The translations under genes were made by a program, and so were the position numbers. From contig OV884059.1 of NCBI GenBank assembly GCA_930367215.1, positions 72,263,393-72,327,392 of the forward strand: a stretch of DNA of 64,000 nt. Direction: 5' to 3'. This document shows, one piece after another, positions 21,260 to 33,492 of the stretch. Each line of letters begins with the position of its first letter. Position 1 is the first letter of the stretch. The DNA comes from Pollenia angustigena. Taxonomy: Eukaryota; Arthropoda; Insecta; Diptera; Polleniidae. Under the pieces are notes generated by a model. That model did no database searches, was not told the origin of the DNA, and saw only the letters and a program-made list of their open reading frames with translations.

Positions 21260-21670
21260 GTAAAACTCATAACTAACTTCAGGCCTTTTAAAAGGCCTGC
21301 TTAAAAATTGTTTTGATTAAATTACTATTCTTATCTAACTGCTAAAGAATGCCTCATAGAAGGCCTCTGCTCTTTGTTGTAAAAGATAAGATACACCTGC
21401 CACACTCGCTTCTATGAGAAGGGAGTAAAAAAGGAGCAACATTTTTTGTTTTGTTTTTTTTTCCACAAGCAAAATCAAAATTATTTTTTTTTTGATTCCG
21501 TTACAATTCTTATGTACCTGCTAAAGAAGCGAGATCAGAAGGCCTACTCCGCAATGACAACGTGTGTAAAAAAGATATGAGTATGGAATGGAGCAAGAAG
21601 GCCGTGTATATCCAAAAGAAGGAGTACAGAGGCCTTCTAGAAGGCTTCCGTAATCCTTCTTTTTCCCGCT
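21260..21670. repeat. AGGCCT-rich block with a perfect 20-bp palindrome
   Basis: CAGGCCTTTTAAAAGGCCTG at 21280-21299 is a perfect palindrome. AGAAGGCC or GAGGCCTTCT recurs at about 21359, 21539, 21598 and 21630. A similar AAGGCCTTTCAAAAGGCCTT lies at about 28073-28092. Possibly a decayed inverted-repeat element; boundaries not determined. Confidence 0.4.
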
Positions 21671-22078
21671 GGGGTATTTATGTGTGTATGTATGTGTTGA
21701 TATATATATTCAAATATGTATATAAAAAGCTTAAATTCAATACTCGTATAATCTCTTTGAATGCTTAAAAATGGCAGAAATCAACAGCTAGTTGTCTTTT
21801 TGCATGTTTGAAATTGATGCTGGTAATCAAATAAATGTGTTTTTTTCATGTATTTGCCAACTTTAATAACGCAGTTAATGTTAAAAAAATTCTGACAATT
21901 TTTTTTTATTAATGTCAATTTAATGCAATTAATGGCACTGAAATAATAATTCTTTATAAACATTAATTTAATAAATATTTTTTAATAAATATATTTGGCA
22001 AATTTCTTTAAAGATTTTTGTTTGCAAAAACTTAAGTTTCGAGGAAATTTCTGCGAAACTGTTCTGTTTTATGATCTA

Positions 22079-22962
22079 TCGGGTGATTTTTTTGGCAAAA
22101 CTGGTTCAAACAGCTGACGCACGTTTCGTGTTTTGTTTCTATAATTTAACCATGAATCGTCTTACAAACGAACAACGCTTGCAAACTATTGAATTTTATT
22201 ATCAAAATGCGTGCTCTGTTAAGAAAGTTCATCGCGCGCATCTTGTGTACAGCGACGAAGCTCATTTTTGCCTCAATGGGTACGTTAATAAGCAGAATTG
22301 TCGATTTTGGAGTGAAGATCAGCCAGAAGCATTGCAAGAGCTACCAATGCATCCAGAAAAAGTCACAGTTTGGTGCGGTTTATGGGCTGGTTTCATCACC
22401 GTACTTCTTCAAAGATGATGGGAATCGTAACGTAACTGTGAATGGTGAGCGCTGTCGTGAGATGATATCCAACTTTTTTTTGTCCAAAATGCAAGAGCTT
22501 GACTTGCATGACATGTGGTTTTAACAAGACGGTGCCACATGCCACACAGCACGCTTAACAATGGACTTATTAAGAGGCGAGTTCGGTGAACATTTTATTT
22601 CACGTTCGGGACCGGTCAATTGGCCGCCTAGATCGTGCGATTTAACGACTTTAGACTGTCTTTTGTGGGGCTATGTTAAAGCTCATGTCTATACACACAT
22701 GCCCGCTTCAATTGAAGCATTGGAAGACAACATTGAAGCATTTATTCATGAGATACCGGCCGAAATGTTGGAAAAAGTATGGCAAAATTGGACTAGGCGG
22801 ATGGACCATTTGAGGCGCAGTCACGGTCAACATTTGCATGAAATAATTTCAAACATAAAATTATATGGACCGTACTTTCGATTCAAATAAAGATTTCATG
22901 CATTTTTCTAAATTTTATGTGTTCTTTTTAAACTTTCCTAAAGCTCTTAAAAAATCATCCAA
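22079..22962 (+). pseudogene. mariner-family transposase relic 1
   Basis: The element is flanked by TA (22077-22078, 22963-22964), with GGGTGATTTTTT against AAAAAATCATCC as ends. The frame starts at ATG 22152 with the DUF4817-type N-terminal helix (LTNEQRLQTIEFYYQNACSV). It then jumps by deletion to the catalytic core: SDEAHFCLNGYVN (first D), QDGATCHTA (second D, about 22528) and PPRSCDLTTLDCLLWGY, whose first D lies 37 residues on. So this is a D-D-D mariner-like, not a Tc1 D-D-E, triad. It ends at TAA 22888-22890. Breaks: most of the DNA-binding region is deleted, a frameshift lies near 22395, and TAA replaces a Gln codon at about 22522. Not functional. Confidence 0.85.
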
Positions 22963-22964
22963 TA

Positions 22965-23690
22965 TAAAGGGTGGTGCAACCATAGTGTACGATGTCAATT
23001 TTAAGTCACGCCTTAACCTTAATTTTTTTGCCAAACTTAATTTAAAATTTCTTTGTTTCAGTTCAACCATGGTGAGGTACACAATTGAGCAGCCCGTTAA
23101 GATTGTTACGAAAATCGGCGTTCTAATCGTGTTTTTTTTTGGTCAGCATAATCGACCAAATGTGTCCGAAGCCGGGAGAATCGTGCGCAAATTTTAGCAA
23201 ACCGGGTCTGTAGGAAATATAAAAACACCTTTGTATGCTCCAGCCCAGTTCGTTCTGGGTGGTGGCGTCATCGGGCCGTATTTCTTTGAAAATTAGGCCG
23301 GCCAAGCAGGTACCGTAAATGTTATGTGGTTCCAACAGGATGGTACCACTTGCCACACAGCCAGCGAAAGAATGGCTGTTTTGTGCGAGAAATTCAATGG
23401 CCGTGTTATCTTTCGTCGTGGCGATGATGATTGGCCGCCACGATCATGTGATGTGATGCCGTTGGACTTCTTTCTTTGGGGATATTTTAAAGTAAAAGCG
23501 TACGTCAATAAGCCAAGAAAAAACGATATTAAATATGGACCATCGGAAAGAGGTATGCCACCGAAACCGTGGCGAGCATTTGGCTGATATTTTGTTCAAG
23601 CATTTAGTCGCTTGGATAAGGCGATGGTAAATACGCATAGTGGAGTAAAATCAAAAATAAAAATGTATATCAAAATACTTTATGTCACCC
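22965..23690 (+). pseudogene. mariner-family transposase relic 2
   Basis: Directly follows relic 1. ATG 23069 gives MVRYTIEQPVKIVTKIG...GQHNRPNVSEAGRIVRKF, the DUF4817 N-terminal helix-turn-helix, ending in a stop near 23196. A large deletion then leads to GGGVIGPYFFEN (about 23260) and, in the frame from 23324, MWFQQDGTTCHTA and WPPRSCDVMPLDFFLWGY, with the second and third D. The first catalytic D is lost. It is a different subfamily from relic 1, judged by its distinct N-terminus. Confidence 0.78.
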
Positions 23691-24880
23691 AAATTTTATT
23701 TTTAATTAAAACTAATTTGATAATGATTTGAAACCAAATCAAGGGAAAGCAAAAAAGGTACACATTTTTATAACTTTTTATTAAATTAAATGACAACGAA
23801 AGAGGAAGTTAATTTTCAAGCTTTTGAGATGTGGTTTCTTTAACGGCGTGTACTGCTGCAGCTTATTCTTGACTGCTGTTTCTTGCATTACAAGCTGTTG
23901 AATTTTGCTTCGCTTTTGTCAATTGCATATGTTGTTTAATATTAATAAATCAACGTATTTATAGCAACATCTTGACTAAATTTATTACATCGTTCAATGT
24001 ATGTGTTAAAGAAGCGCAAAGAGCTGTTTGTTTATTTGCCCAGCAGTTCAAAAATTTTTAGTTAACATTTTTTGTTACATATTTTTTTTTATTTATTTCC
24101 CTAATCTTTAAACACGATTGTCATGCTCTATGGTTAAACAACCAGTATAGCCGGAATTAATAAAGAATTAAGAAGAAGTTTTCGTCTTGTAATTTGCTAC
24201 TGGAACTGCGGGGAAACTATTGGGGCGGGTGTATGTGTGTGTGTGTGTAAGTGTAAGTGAAGAGAACGTGTAGCGTTAAAGATTTTTTGTGCATATCTTT
24301 GGTTTCCGGTATGCATACATGCAGATTAATTATGTGCACAAAATGAGATAGAAATTTAAGTATGAATTATAACCAAATAAAATTCAGGTCATGCAGACAA
24401 CCAGCTGCTTGAAATGATGGTACAAGATACATGCAGGCTATAATAAGGAGAATAAAATTAAGTTTGCTTAAATATTAGTATCTTTGATTTTAGTGTTGAA
24501 GATTAAAATATTCTGGAAGAAGGAAGGGATTAAAATGCATAGTTAAACACGAAACCGTGCAAAACACCGGAAGATCTTTTAGAATCATTATGACTAACGC
24601 AACCGTATTATTTATAGAAGGATCACAATTTATTGCCATATTAATGACAGTCAGAAAACGTCTTATACCGATTTTTTATATTCGCCTGGAATTGAGAGAA
24701 ATTATTTATTAACCCTAGAATGCTTACCTGGGTTCCTGTGTGTGCACTAGTAATTTTTAGCGTAGCAAGACCAATGCTAGTAGAGTATTGAAACTTCACA
24801 TCTATAAAGCTTAAGTCTTTTTGTGTCATCTTATTGACTTTTTATAAAATTCGGTTCAGTCAAGATGATACAAGCACAAC
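23691..24880. other. A/T-rich stretch, nothing recognised
   Basis: Contains a (GT)n run at about 24233-24250. No convincing coding sequence or terminal repeats seen. Confidence 0.45.
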
Positions 24881-25080
24881 CACATAACCGGGGTACCCGT
24901 GCACCCAATAGAATTTATATGAAAAAATTAGCGATGTAAGAGGCTGTGAAAAGATTTTTTTAATAAATTTATTAAACTGTTTATATTTTTATTTAACGGC
25001 CTTTTAAATTCAATATTTTTTCTGCACAGCTGAAAATTATTAAAAATTATATTGGCGTACACGGGCACCCTGGTTATGTG
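24881..25080. mobile_element. MITE with CACATAACC ends, 200 bp
   Basis: CACATAACCGGGGTACCCGT on the left is mirrored by ACGGGCACCCTGGTTATGTG on the right; the pairing runs about 37 bases with few mismatches. Interior A/T-rich, non-coding. I could not identify a target duplication. Confidence 0.75.
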
Positions 25081-25329
25081 TTTTCTTGATATTGTTTGAT
25101 TATGTATTCTCCGGTCAAAGTAATCCGCAATGAAATCTTGATAATTTAAGTCGGGCCAATAGGCCAAAAAAGAAAACGAAAACAAGTTATGTTTTGCAAA
25201 AAGGCAGTGCTTTGAAATTGATCAGATTCAAAGAATTTTTTGCATTAAGAGCTAACGTGAGGCTTTAAGATACAATTAAAAATAAAAACTCAAACTCGAG
25301 TTCCTGTACCCGTAAATATTTTCAGTTTT

Positions 25330-25978
25330 ATGTTTGACGTTGGCAAAATGAGACGCTATACGCTCGAACAAAATTAGGAAAGATTGTTTGTCAAGAGATA
25401 AAGAATTTTACCGAAAAATCGTGTTTTCAGATGAAGCTCATTTTCATCTCCGTGGATATGTCAATAACCAAATTGCCGCATATGGGGTTTCGAGAACCCA
25501 CACGTGACTTTTGAGAAGCCAATGCATCCATAACTAGTCACTGTCTTCGAAAATTAGCAAGGAGCCACTGTTACCGTAGACGGGTGCCGTGTCTTGCTGA
25601 ACAAATTTTTGTTTTCAAAAATTTAAGAGATTGACATGAACGACATTTGGATTCAACAATACGGGGCCACATGTCGAAAAGCCAACGCAACCATCGATAT
25701 TTTACACACTGTTTTTGAAAATCGAATATTGATGTAAACTTTCCGCCTCAGAGCTGTGATTTGGGACCTTTAAATTGTTTTCTGTGAGGAGCCATTTAGA
25801 ATATGTGTTACGCAAACCAACCAGAGACAATCGAAGTGTTGAAAGATAAAATCGAAGTTGCCATTGAAGAGATTTGAGCCGAAGCAATCGAAAATAAACT
25901 GAAAAATTGGGTTGATCGGGTAAGGTACTGTCGAGCCAGTCGTGGTTGTCATATGAATGATATTGTGTTCCGTTATTA
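25330..25978 (+). pseudogene. mariner-family transposase relic 3
   Basis: The plus strand gives FYRKIVFSDEAHFHLRGYVN (first D) at about 25410-25470, DIWIQQYGATCRKANATID with the second D changed to Y at about 25645-25700, and later a CDLG.LNCFL.G segment (about 25757-25790). At least five stops or frameshifts interrupt it. It is more decayed than relics 1 and 2 and lacks the N-terminal domain apart from a short RRYTLEQ-like piece near 25350. Confidence 0.72.
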
Positions 25979-28371
25979 AACGACAAAGTTCCAGCTTTCC
26001 AATAAAGAAAGAAGTTTGAAAAAATAATCAGTACTTTTTTTTATAGCCGATGCTAATTTAACTTTTCTAACTGCTCTTGGTTCATTCAGATCCCACCATC
26101 GATCGATCTATTTTTCTCAAAAGTTTAAAAAAATTAACTGATACAAAAACTTTTTTTACACTGCGAATAGAAATATAGTCGGTTACAAACTCCAAGAAAA
26201 AATAAATATACCTTCCTCTCCCAAATTTTCAGACAGTCTACATAAACATTTAACCCATAAGCACATAACCGTCAGCAAGCTTTTGTGCTTGTCTCTTGTT
26301 TGGTCACCCATGTACCCATGTTCTGTATCTTAAGTGAGAACTTCAAGCATCGAAAATATGTAAAACAAAATATTCCATCGTTTCTCTAAAGTCTACAACT
26401 CATGTCGAAAACTATCAAAAGAGATTTTGTCGTTACGTTATAAATGTCATAACATTGCACTCAAAGCCGATGTGACATTGCAAGCGTTGAGAACGCCAGT
26501 TACACATATCGCTGACGGCGACCAAAATTGACTAAAATTCAAAAATTTTCAACGACGGCGGCGAAAATACAACCGTCGGCTATACCAAATAATATAAAGT
26601 GCGACTTTAATGTTTGTTGTTTGCCAGCGAGCTTTGAAAAAGTTCGTAATTTTTTATCAAAATGTTAAAAGTAAAACAATCAATCAATGAGAAAATGTGC
26701 CAAGAACAAAATATTATTATTATTATTCGCATTTTACATTAATTGTTTTTTAGTGCTTAAAGTGTCTCTCCCCTTATATTTATTCGTCAGTTTATTTAAC
26801 AGTTCAAAGCGGGAACTTTCTCACAGAAATTTTACAGATACACTTTTTCTGTGAATTTGCGAGTAATTTCCTTACGTGACAGCTAGTACTCGTCAAAAAA
26901 AGTTACAGACACAGTTTAGAGAGAAAAACAGCTGCTTGTTTCAATTTATGCCATTTTTGTTTCATTTCACACATTTCAATCGAAAAGTTTCTCGACTCGA
27001 GAGTTACAGAACATGGGCACTGGTTTAAGCTTCAAATAATATCAATTAAATAAGTATTTTTTTATATCCTTAGCTAAAACGTCAATTGCCTTAATTATAA
27101 TTTATAATATTATTTAAAAAGTCAAAAGTCGTGCTAAAACAAAACACATTACACACACAATAAAATGTTTAAACAGCCATCATATCTTTTCTATGCTAGA
27201 AAAGGAAGTAAGAGATATTTGACTTTATGGTAACGATATAAGAAATTATCTTAAAGAGCTTAATTGTTATTTCGAATAAGGATTGGAAAAATATTGAAAG
27301 TATTATTAAAAGAAGTCGCATATCAATTTTATTGCTCCAAGTAAAACTTAATCTTAGGGCTTCATTCAATAAACCGAGTATTAAAATTGTTATGAGTTAT
27401 TTCATAAAAATTCCATAAATTCCCTTGAGTGTATTATTCTTTTCATTGTCTACTTTAGCTTTATATGTATACTTAAACATAGTTTCATGGCATTAAAATA
27501 CTGCTCATGACCAGCAAATATATTAATATTCTTATCAATACAATTGAAAGATATTGAATATAAAGAACTTGTTTGCAATGATATGACCAAATGAGCTATA
27601 AAAATTTTTACGATAAATAAACTACTAGAGAGACTCTTAAAGCTAACTCCTTTTTCCATTCTCTCTAACAAGCGCATGTAAGTGGATTTTCATTTGAAAT
27701 ATTACAAATATTTGATGGAGGCGAAAGGAATTTCTTTTTTTTTTATTTATTTTTGGCATTCTAAGAGTTACTAAGTTTTATATCAAACAATAAATTATTT
27801 ATGTTGTTAGTAAATTGTCATTACTAAATTAAATTTTTTCAAACAGTCTGTTTTAGATTGTGTATCTAAGAATAATTTCTGATTAAATTTTCTGACACAT
27901 TAAATTATTTTTTCTATATCCGTTTTATTTTGCTCATATTAACAAGAATCTTCTGGCACATTTCATAAACTTGGGTAGCACTTCATGATCTAATCTAAAC
28001 GACAGGCACATACAAAAGCATGTGTATTAAGACCTAAAATTTTTTAACTTTGAGTTAATAACGGAGCATAAAGGCCTTTCAAAAGGCCTTATTTAGTAAA
28101 CATTAGCTCTTCACTTTCTATTATTTACTCTCGCATATGCTTAACATTATTTAAAAATAAAAATAGATTCTCGGAATATAAAAATTAAAACTTAGAATGT
28201 TAATTCAAAATCGCTTATATTTTATGGAAAAAGAGTTCCCAAATGTTTAAAAAACTTAAGAAGATATTTGTTTACATTTTGCACTTTTTTAAAATTTAAA
28301 TTCATTGATTTTAACTCTAATAAGGCGAATTCTCAACATAAATTCTAGCAGCTCTTCTTCTAGCTCTTTAC
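25979..28371. other. A/T-rich stretch, nothing recognised
   Basis: Mostly low-complexity sequence. The only notable items are a small ACGGCGGCGAAAA patch near 26555 and the AGGCCTTT palindrome near 28075. The 75-aa minus frame at 27450-27677 has no motif I recognise. Confidence 0.45.
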
Positions 28372-29115
28372 GATTTCAGGTTAGGTAAGGTTCCATGGGC
28401 AGCCATCGAGAAACACTTGTTTCTATCATTGGTCCATTTGTGATACTCAGAGCCAATGACCATCCTACAGATCAGTTACCCAGATGGTGTCAATGCAGAG
28501 TTCAACTAAATCGTCTCCCTAATGAAGAGAAGAAGTGACCTAAGTTCTATCCCAGATATATCCTCCAAGCAGGCAAATACCGGTTCTCCCAGGTATTTTT
28601 CCCTTTTGCCCTGAATTCCAGGCCATTGACAAAGAAAGTTAAGCACAGTTTCCTATTCCTCCAAATCATGACAACTTCTAAAGTAGTTGTTGAATTCTAG
28701 ACCCATTCTCCTAGCATGATTTTCCACAGGCCAGTGGACAGTTACAACTGATACCACTGTTCTGATTTGGTCATCAAAACCAGGCCACACTGCACTGGAT
28801 ACGGAGCAGTTGGGCTCGCAAATCCATTCCATCTGCGCAATTTTATGGCTCGCGCATGATAAGTGACTTACAGTGAGCCCAACGAATTGATCAATGAATG
28901 TGTCATCTGTGCGACCATCTCGTTTGACCAGCTCATCTGCTGTCTGGTATCAATATAAGCGTTTCCCTGAAATGCTTTGCAATCTCATTCAAAGACATCT
29001 AACATTCTATAGCTAGCCTAGATGTCGTGTAGACACCCGCTAGGGAAGCAATGGCAGCCTTGTCATCAGTAAATATACATACGTATATCTCGATATTTCC
29101 GCCTGCAGGACAAAT
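28372..29115 (-). pseudogene. R1/LOA-type LINE relic, RNase H and C-terminal region
   Basis: Read on the minus strand from about 29110: a TDDKAAIASLAGVYTTSRLA segment (RNase H core), then ADELVKRDGRTDD (the RNase H ADxLA region, about 28935), then, in other frames, HWPVENHARRMGLEFNNY (about 28720) and a degraded CRSC-EEE-HFLC block (about 28690-28640). The end holds a GGTTCCATGGGCAGCC-like motif (28388-28403, plus strand) next to GGTTAGGTAAGG. Many stops and frameshifts. LINEs with RNase H followed by this Cys/His block belong to the I/R1/LOA groups. The 5' part (endonuclease, RT) is absent. Confidence 0.7.
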
Positions 29116-29464
29116 CTTTATGACCTAAAATCGCTTAATTTACAGCAAAGCTAGATTTTGTTACATAAATACAAAACCTTAACAAAAAAAGTCATTAAAA
29201 TAAAAAAAAGAAAACTTTGGTATACAAATATTAAACGCTTGAAAAGGTGAAAATGAAAAGCTTAGATTTGCCTTGCATATGAATTACTTAAATTATTAAA
29301 TTTTTTTATCACAAATTTTAAAAAAACTTTGCAATATAAAAATAGCTAACAAATGTTTTATAGCAAAATGCAGTTTTTCATGGCTTAAGCAAATGAAAAG
29401 TAGCTAAATTGGCATCACATAGCTGTATCACAGTGTGTGAATATCAACAATTTATATCATCACA

Positions 29465-29770
29465 GGCCGAGGGGTGGGGTTTTATAACCTCTCCACGGTA
29501 TTATGTGATTGTGGTAATGTGTGGAATATTTATAAATATTGGTTCTAAAACCACTTTATAGCATATCGATTGGCTCAGAATCACTTCATATATAAATCCA
29601 ACGATGTCCGTCCGTCTACGTAAACAAACCTCTGGCAAAAAGAACAATTCGCAATAAAATTTGAACATACGCTTTTATTTTCATAAGAACGAAGACTAAG
29701 ATACATTCCTCATATACATAAATCGATTTTGACATAAAATTTGGCGACGATAAGTTTCAAAACAGCAACT
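29465..29770 (+). repeat. Family B fragment, strongly decayed
   Basis: ATATCGATTGGCTCAGAATCAC followed by CCAACGATGTCCGTCCGTC corresponds to 12345-12397. The upstream CTCTCCACGGTATTATG recalls the GTGGAGAGGGTATTATG start. Confidence 0.5.
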
Positions 29771-30467
29771 ATGCCGTGACAGTTTTTTCCAGGTAGATCC
29801 AGCATTGATCATAGATTCCAATAAAATCGTCCCCTAAAATCACTTTGCGATAAACAAATCTCATGAATATATAAAAATGATGTTTAGAACAAAAACCACC
29901 TGTCTACATCTTTCACGGCGTTTACCTTTGCCAGTACTGGCAATACATGCACACTTTTCCAACTGTCTTGCAAATTCCGTAGACGGTAAAACTGGACATT
30001 GATATGACATTTTCTGACAGTAATTTTCAGTTTTGTTTGCAAAAGTAAAAATCATATATCGAGCCCTTTTTGCAATCATATCGTAAGCGACAAAAGGCAA
30101 ATTTTACAGAAGAGGGGTTTTATCTTTTTTCTTAAGAAGTGCAGCACTTACGTTGGTTTCATACTATGCATTTATTTATATTTAAAATTCTAAAAGCGCA
30201 TTTGATTGTTTTCAAGAGCCTCCTAAGATTCAATTGATCATAGTACCCGCCGTTTACGATAGTTTTAATGATATCTCTTACGATATAATCGAAAAAAGGA
30301 TTCGATATATATTCTGCTTTTTCTTCTGCTTTCTGCTTTTTATGTTTTAGTTAAGAGTTGTCTTTGTTCGCACAGTATAGATGTTTTATGCTATTTTAAA
30401 TTTGTTTGGTTCATATAAAACATGTTTAACTGGAACTGGAACTTGCACTGCAACATTCATGTTTGAA
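29771..30467. other. Nothing recognised
   Basis: A/T-rich. The 79-aa minus frame at 29861-30100 has several Cys residues but no motif I can name, and no homologue in the window. Confidence 0.4.
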
Positions 30468-30745
30468 CAGTATCGAAAATAAACATAACAATCGTTCCTT
30501 TGTGTTCGGTAAGGTAGATTTGTGGAACACAAAAACGCTAATAATGTTTGTGTAGTAAATCATTAAAAAATAACGTTTCTCTGTTTGTGATTTTCGACAC
30601 AAAAATAATAATAATACTGTACTTATCCAACTCAACTAAAAGATGGGAACATTTATAATAATGTTCGTTCGTTTCAGCTGTGCTAAGCCCTTTTGGCTGG
30701 TAAAAAAAACTCAAAATGTTTTACAAACACAAAATACACATACGA
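30468..30745 (+). mobile_element. Decayed copy of the CAGTGTTCGAAAATAAACA hAT family
   Basis: Begins CAGTATCGAAAATAAACA and shares TGTTCGGTxxGGTxGATTTGTGGAA, ACACAAACGCTAATAATGTTT, AACTCAACAAAAGATGxGAACATT and CTTTTGGCTGGTAAAAAAAA with 32997-33235. The right end is not found. Confidence 0.65.
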
Positions 30746-31246
30746 AAGTGAGCTTTCTTTATTAATAACTGGACGCCTACGCCACGAAGAAAGTTGGTAG
30801 TGCTTTTGGCAACTAATATGTATTTTCTCCAGACCAGACAACCAGACCGTGTTTGTTTTTCTTCCCTTGCTGCGTTTTGCGCTTCATTTCGCATTCACTA
30901 ATGGCTGGGCGTTGCTTTTGAATATTAACCATATGCCTTTGGTGGAGTACCACATATAACTCAGAAAAATTACTGGAGGAGTATCATTCACACTCAAATT
31001 CATTATTGGTGGAGATCAAAATACTCGAGAACGGATTCCTAAACATCGTTGTGCAAAATAAGTTATTACGCTGGCTGTTTAAAGAACTAAGATGATCATC
31101 TTTATAAATTTAAAACCAAAAACAAAAAATATTATTTTTTTTAACGGCCAGTTTTAGACATTCTGCTCATAACTGTAGAAAATAAGAGGATCAGCAAAAA
31201 ATATTTTAGAAAAAGAACAGGATTAGCAAATGTAAAAATAAATTTC

Positions 31247-31605
31247 CATGTTTGACTATTGACGGCCAGCCGTTGTCAATGGCGGTGAGTGTAAAACGCC
31301 AAAGATTTCTGAAGAGATAGTGTGGTAACTATCGAAATATGTGAAATCACTTATCCATAAGTTCAATCCCCCGGTCAGTCAAGAACGAAAAATTATCAAT
31401 AAATTTTAATTAATTTCATTTTGTAAAATTCCTTTCTTCATTCAAATAATTTAATGAAAATTAAATTTGATAAACTAAAGCCTGATTAAAAATAAAAAAT
31501 TGGATTAAAAACTATAAAAAGTTCAATTAAATAATCAAAATACTAATTTTATAAACAAATACTAAAGGCCAACAAATTTATGCCATTAAATGGTATTAAC
31601 AATTT
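31247..31605 (+). repeat. tRNA-like SINE family, copy 1
   Basis: TGTTTGACTATTGACG, GCGGTGAGTGTAAAACG, AGTGTGGTAACTATCGAAA, then GTTCAATCCCCCGGTCAGTCAAGAA. The 3' body is ATTATCAATAA, TTTTAATTAATTT, TGTAAAATTCCTTTCTTCAT and ATTTAATGAAAATTAAATTTG. The box A- and box B-like segments are more mutated than in copies 2 and 3. Confidence 0.6.
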
Positions 31606-31689
31606 TTATGTATAAAAAAGTACAATTGATTTTATAAAAACTAAATCCATTAGTTTTTTCTATAGAATTAAGTGTTGTGTGTTAGTTTT

Positions 31690-31741
31690 AATTCTGTTGC
31701 ATACTTGTAGGCATTTAAATTCTGTTGCATACTTGTAGGCA
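31690..31741. repeat. Tandem duplication of ~28 bp
   Basis: AATTCTGTTGCATACTTGTA followed by GGCATTT is present twice in a row with almost no change, so the duplication is recent. Confidence 0.85.
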
Positions 31742-32841
31742 TCCAGAGAAATGTGGCAATTTCTTCTAAAAATATGATTTTAAACTTTAAAGATTTCTCA
31801 CATCTGTAACAACCTCAATTTCAAAGTGGTTTACTATTTGCAAGTAAGTGTAGAAGTGGAACTTTTAGAACTAAAAGAAAAAACCCACAACACAAAGGCC
31901 TCTAGATTTCTACCGCATGTTTAGTATTTTGTGCATGTATTTTAACCAAAAAGGCACACACACACACACACTCAAGCGTAATTGTGGTTATAAATGTTTG
32001 TCCTAGCAATTGTCCATCTTTATTGTACATGCACAATTCTTAAAGTCACCACATTATCTTCATTTATGAATATTTGTATTTTTTTTTTGGTTTAAGGCCA
32101 CTAAGCTGGAATACAAGAACTCCCCCATACATACTCATGCATGTGCCAGAAATTCTTAAAACACAAATGTCTGCATACTATTTCATTTGTTATTATGCGA
32201 TTGGTTTTTGTTTAAATGGTGACCATGTCTGAAGGACATCATTTTCTTTTTTTTACATTTATTAATGCCATATTGTTTTGGTATTAGAAGTCTAGTCAAG
32301 CGTATTCGTTTCTCTTCAAAAGAAAGGGAAAACATGCTTGTCGAACAAATGTTAATATTATAAATGACTTTTAAAGCTGTTAAATTTATAGCAAACAATA
32401 TTGTCACTTAAAGATTATGGGATAATTTATGTTAAGGAAAGACAAGAAAATGAAAATTATTTTTTTTTTTTGATAAAAGGATAAAGGAGAGTTTAAATAT
32501 TGTTGAAGAAACAAATTATTTTAAAAAGGGTTAAGAGAAATTCACTATTAAATGTTGTAAAAAACTTATGGCAAGTGCGGATCAAACGGGGGTCATGAAC
32601 TCCCCCTCCTGCAATAATCGAGCACTGGTATTATTAAATGATTAATTGGGTTAAGAGTATGAATTTCTACTTTGTGACCCCCCTAAATTCAAGGCTAGAT
32701 ACGCCCTTGGCTTTAGCTTGCGATTTAAAGAAAATTAAAATTACAGATCTTTAAAGCTTTTTGCATCCAGATGTTAAGATTTTTGGGCAGTATTAATTTC
32801 AAATAAGAAACATTGGAACATTTAGTCAAATTATTTTGAGC
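31742..32841. other. Low-complexity stretch, one GC-richer patch
   Basis: (AC)n near 31955-31970. The patch 32570-32710 has a higher G/C content and a GGGGGTCATGAACTCCCCC imperfect palindrome at about 32588-32606; source unknown. Confidence 0.4.
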
Positions 32842-32996
32842 CAGTGTTCGAAATTAAATCGAACAATATTAAGTGCTTGTGTATTAGAACACAACCCTTA
32901 ATACCGTTTATCAATATTTTCAAGAAAGTAAAAAGCATTATGTAGTGTTATGTTTTTCGCAATAAAACAGAGCAATTGTAGAGGTTCTGTAGACAT
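32842..32996 (+). mobile_element. Truncated left end of a hAT family member
   Basis: CAGTGTTCGAAATTAAATCG opens it. The segment 32880-32926 (ACACAACCCTTAATACCGTT...TTTTCAAGAAAG) is the inverted counterpart of 33366-33405 inside the neighbouring element. No matching right end is found. Element 32997-33492 inserted after base 32996. Confidence 0.6.
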
Positions 32997-33492
32997 CAGT
33001 GTTCGAAAATAAACACTAAATATCGTTTTTTAATGTTCGGTTCGGTTGATTTGTGGAAAACACAAACGCTAATAATGTTTCGAACACAAAAATATTACTG
33101 TTTTTATCAAACTCAACAAAAGATGTGAACATTTAATTCCGTTCGGTTTTTTTTTGAAAATCCACAAACTTCAATGTGTTCGGTTCGGCTCGGCTCGGCT
33201 CGTTAATGTTCGTCGCTTTTGGCTGGTAAAAAAAAACATTTTTACAAAAACAAAACACACACGAAAAAAACATTATAGAACATTAAAATATAATGTTTGT
33301 CTACAGTATCACTACAATTGTTCTGTTTTTTAACGAAGAACCGAACATTATATAATGTTCGGTTCTTTCTTGAAAATAGTTACGAACGGTATTAAGGGTT
33401 GTGTATGTCTACACAATCACTAAAAAATTAGATATCGTTCCTGGGTGTGTGAGCCGAACGTTAAATAATGTACTGTTTATTTTCGAACACTG
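32997..33492. mobile_element. Non-autonomous hAT element, 496 bp
   Basis: CAGTGTTCGAAAATAAACA at the left is perfectly mirrored at the right (33474-33492). An exact 8-bp duplication GTAGACAT flanks it (32989-32996, 33493-33500). Inside is a perfect 32-base palindrome (33336-33367; half-site AAGAACCGAACATTAT). CGGTTCGG and GGCTCGGCTCGG repeats lie at 33179-33202. No coding capacity. Confidence 0.93.

Noticed and set aside
28376..28392. GGTTAGGTAAGG as a telomere-like repeat
   Set aside because: Only one and a half units, next to a motif of an R1/LOA-type relic; flies lack simple telomere repeats.
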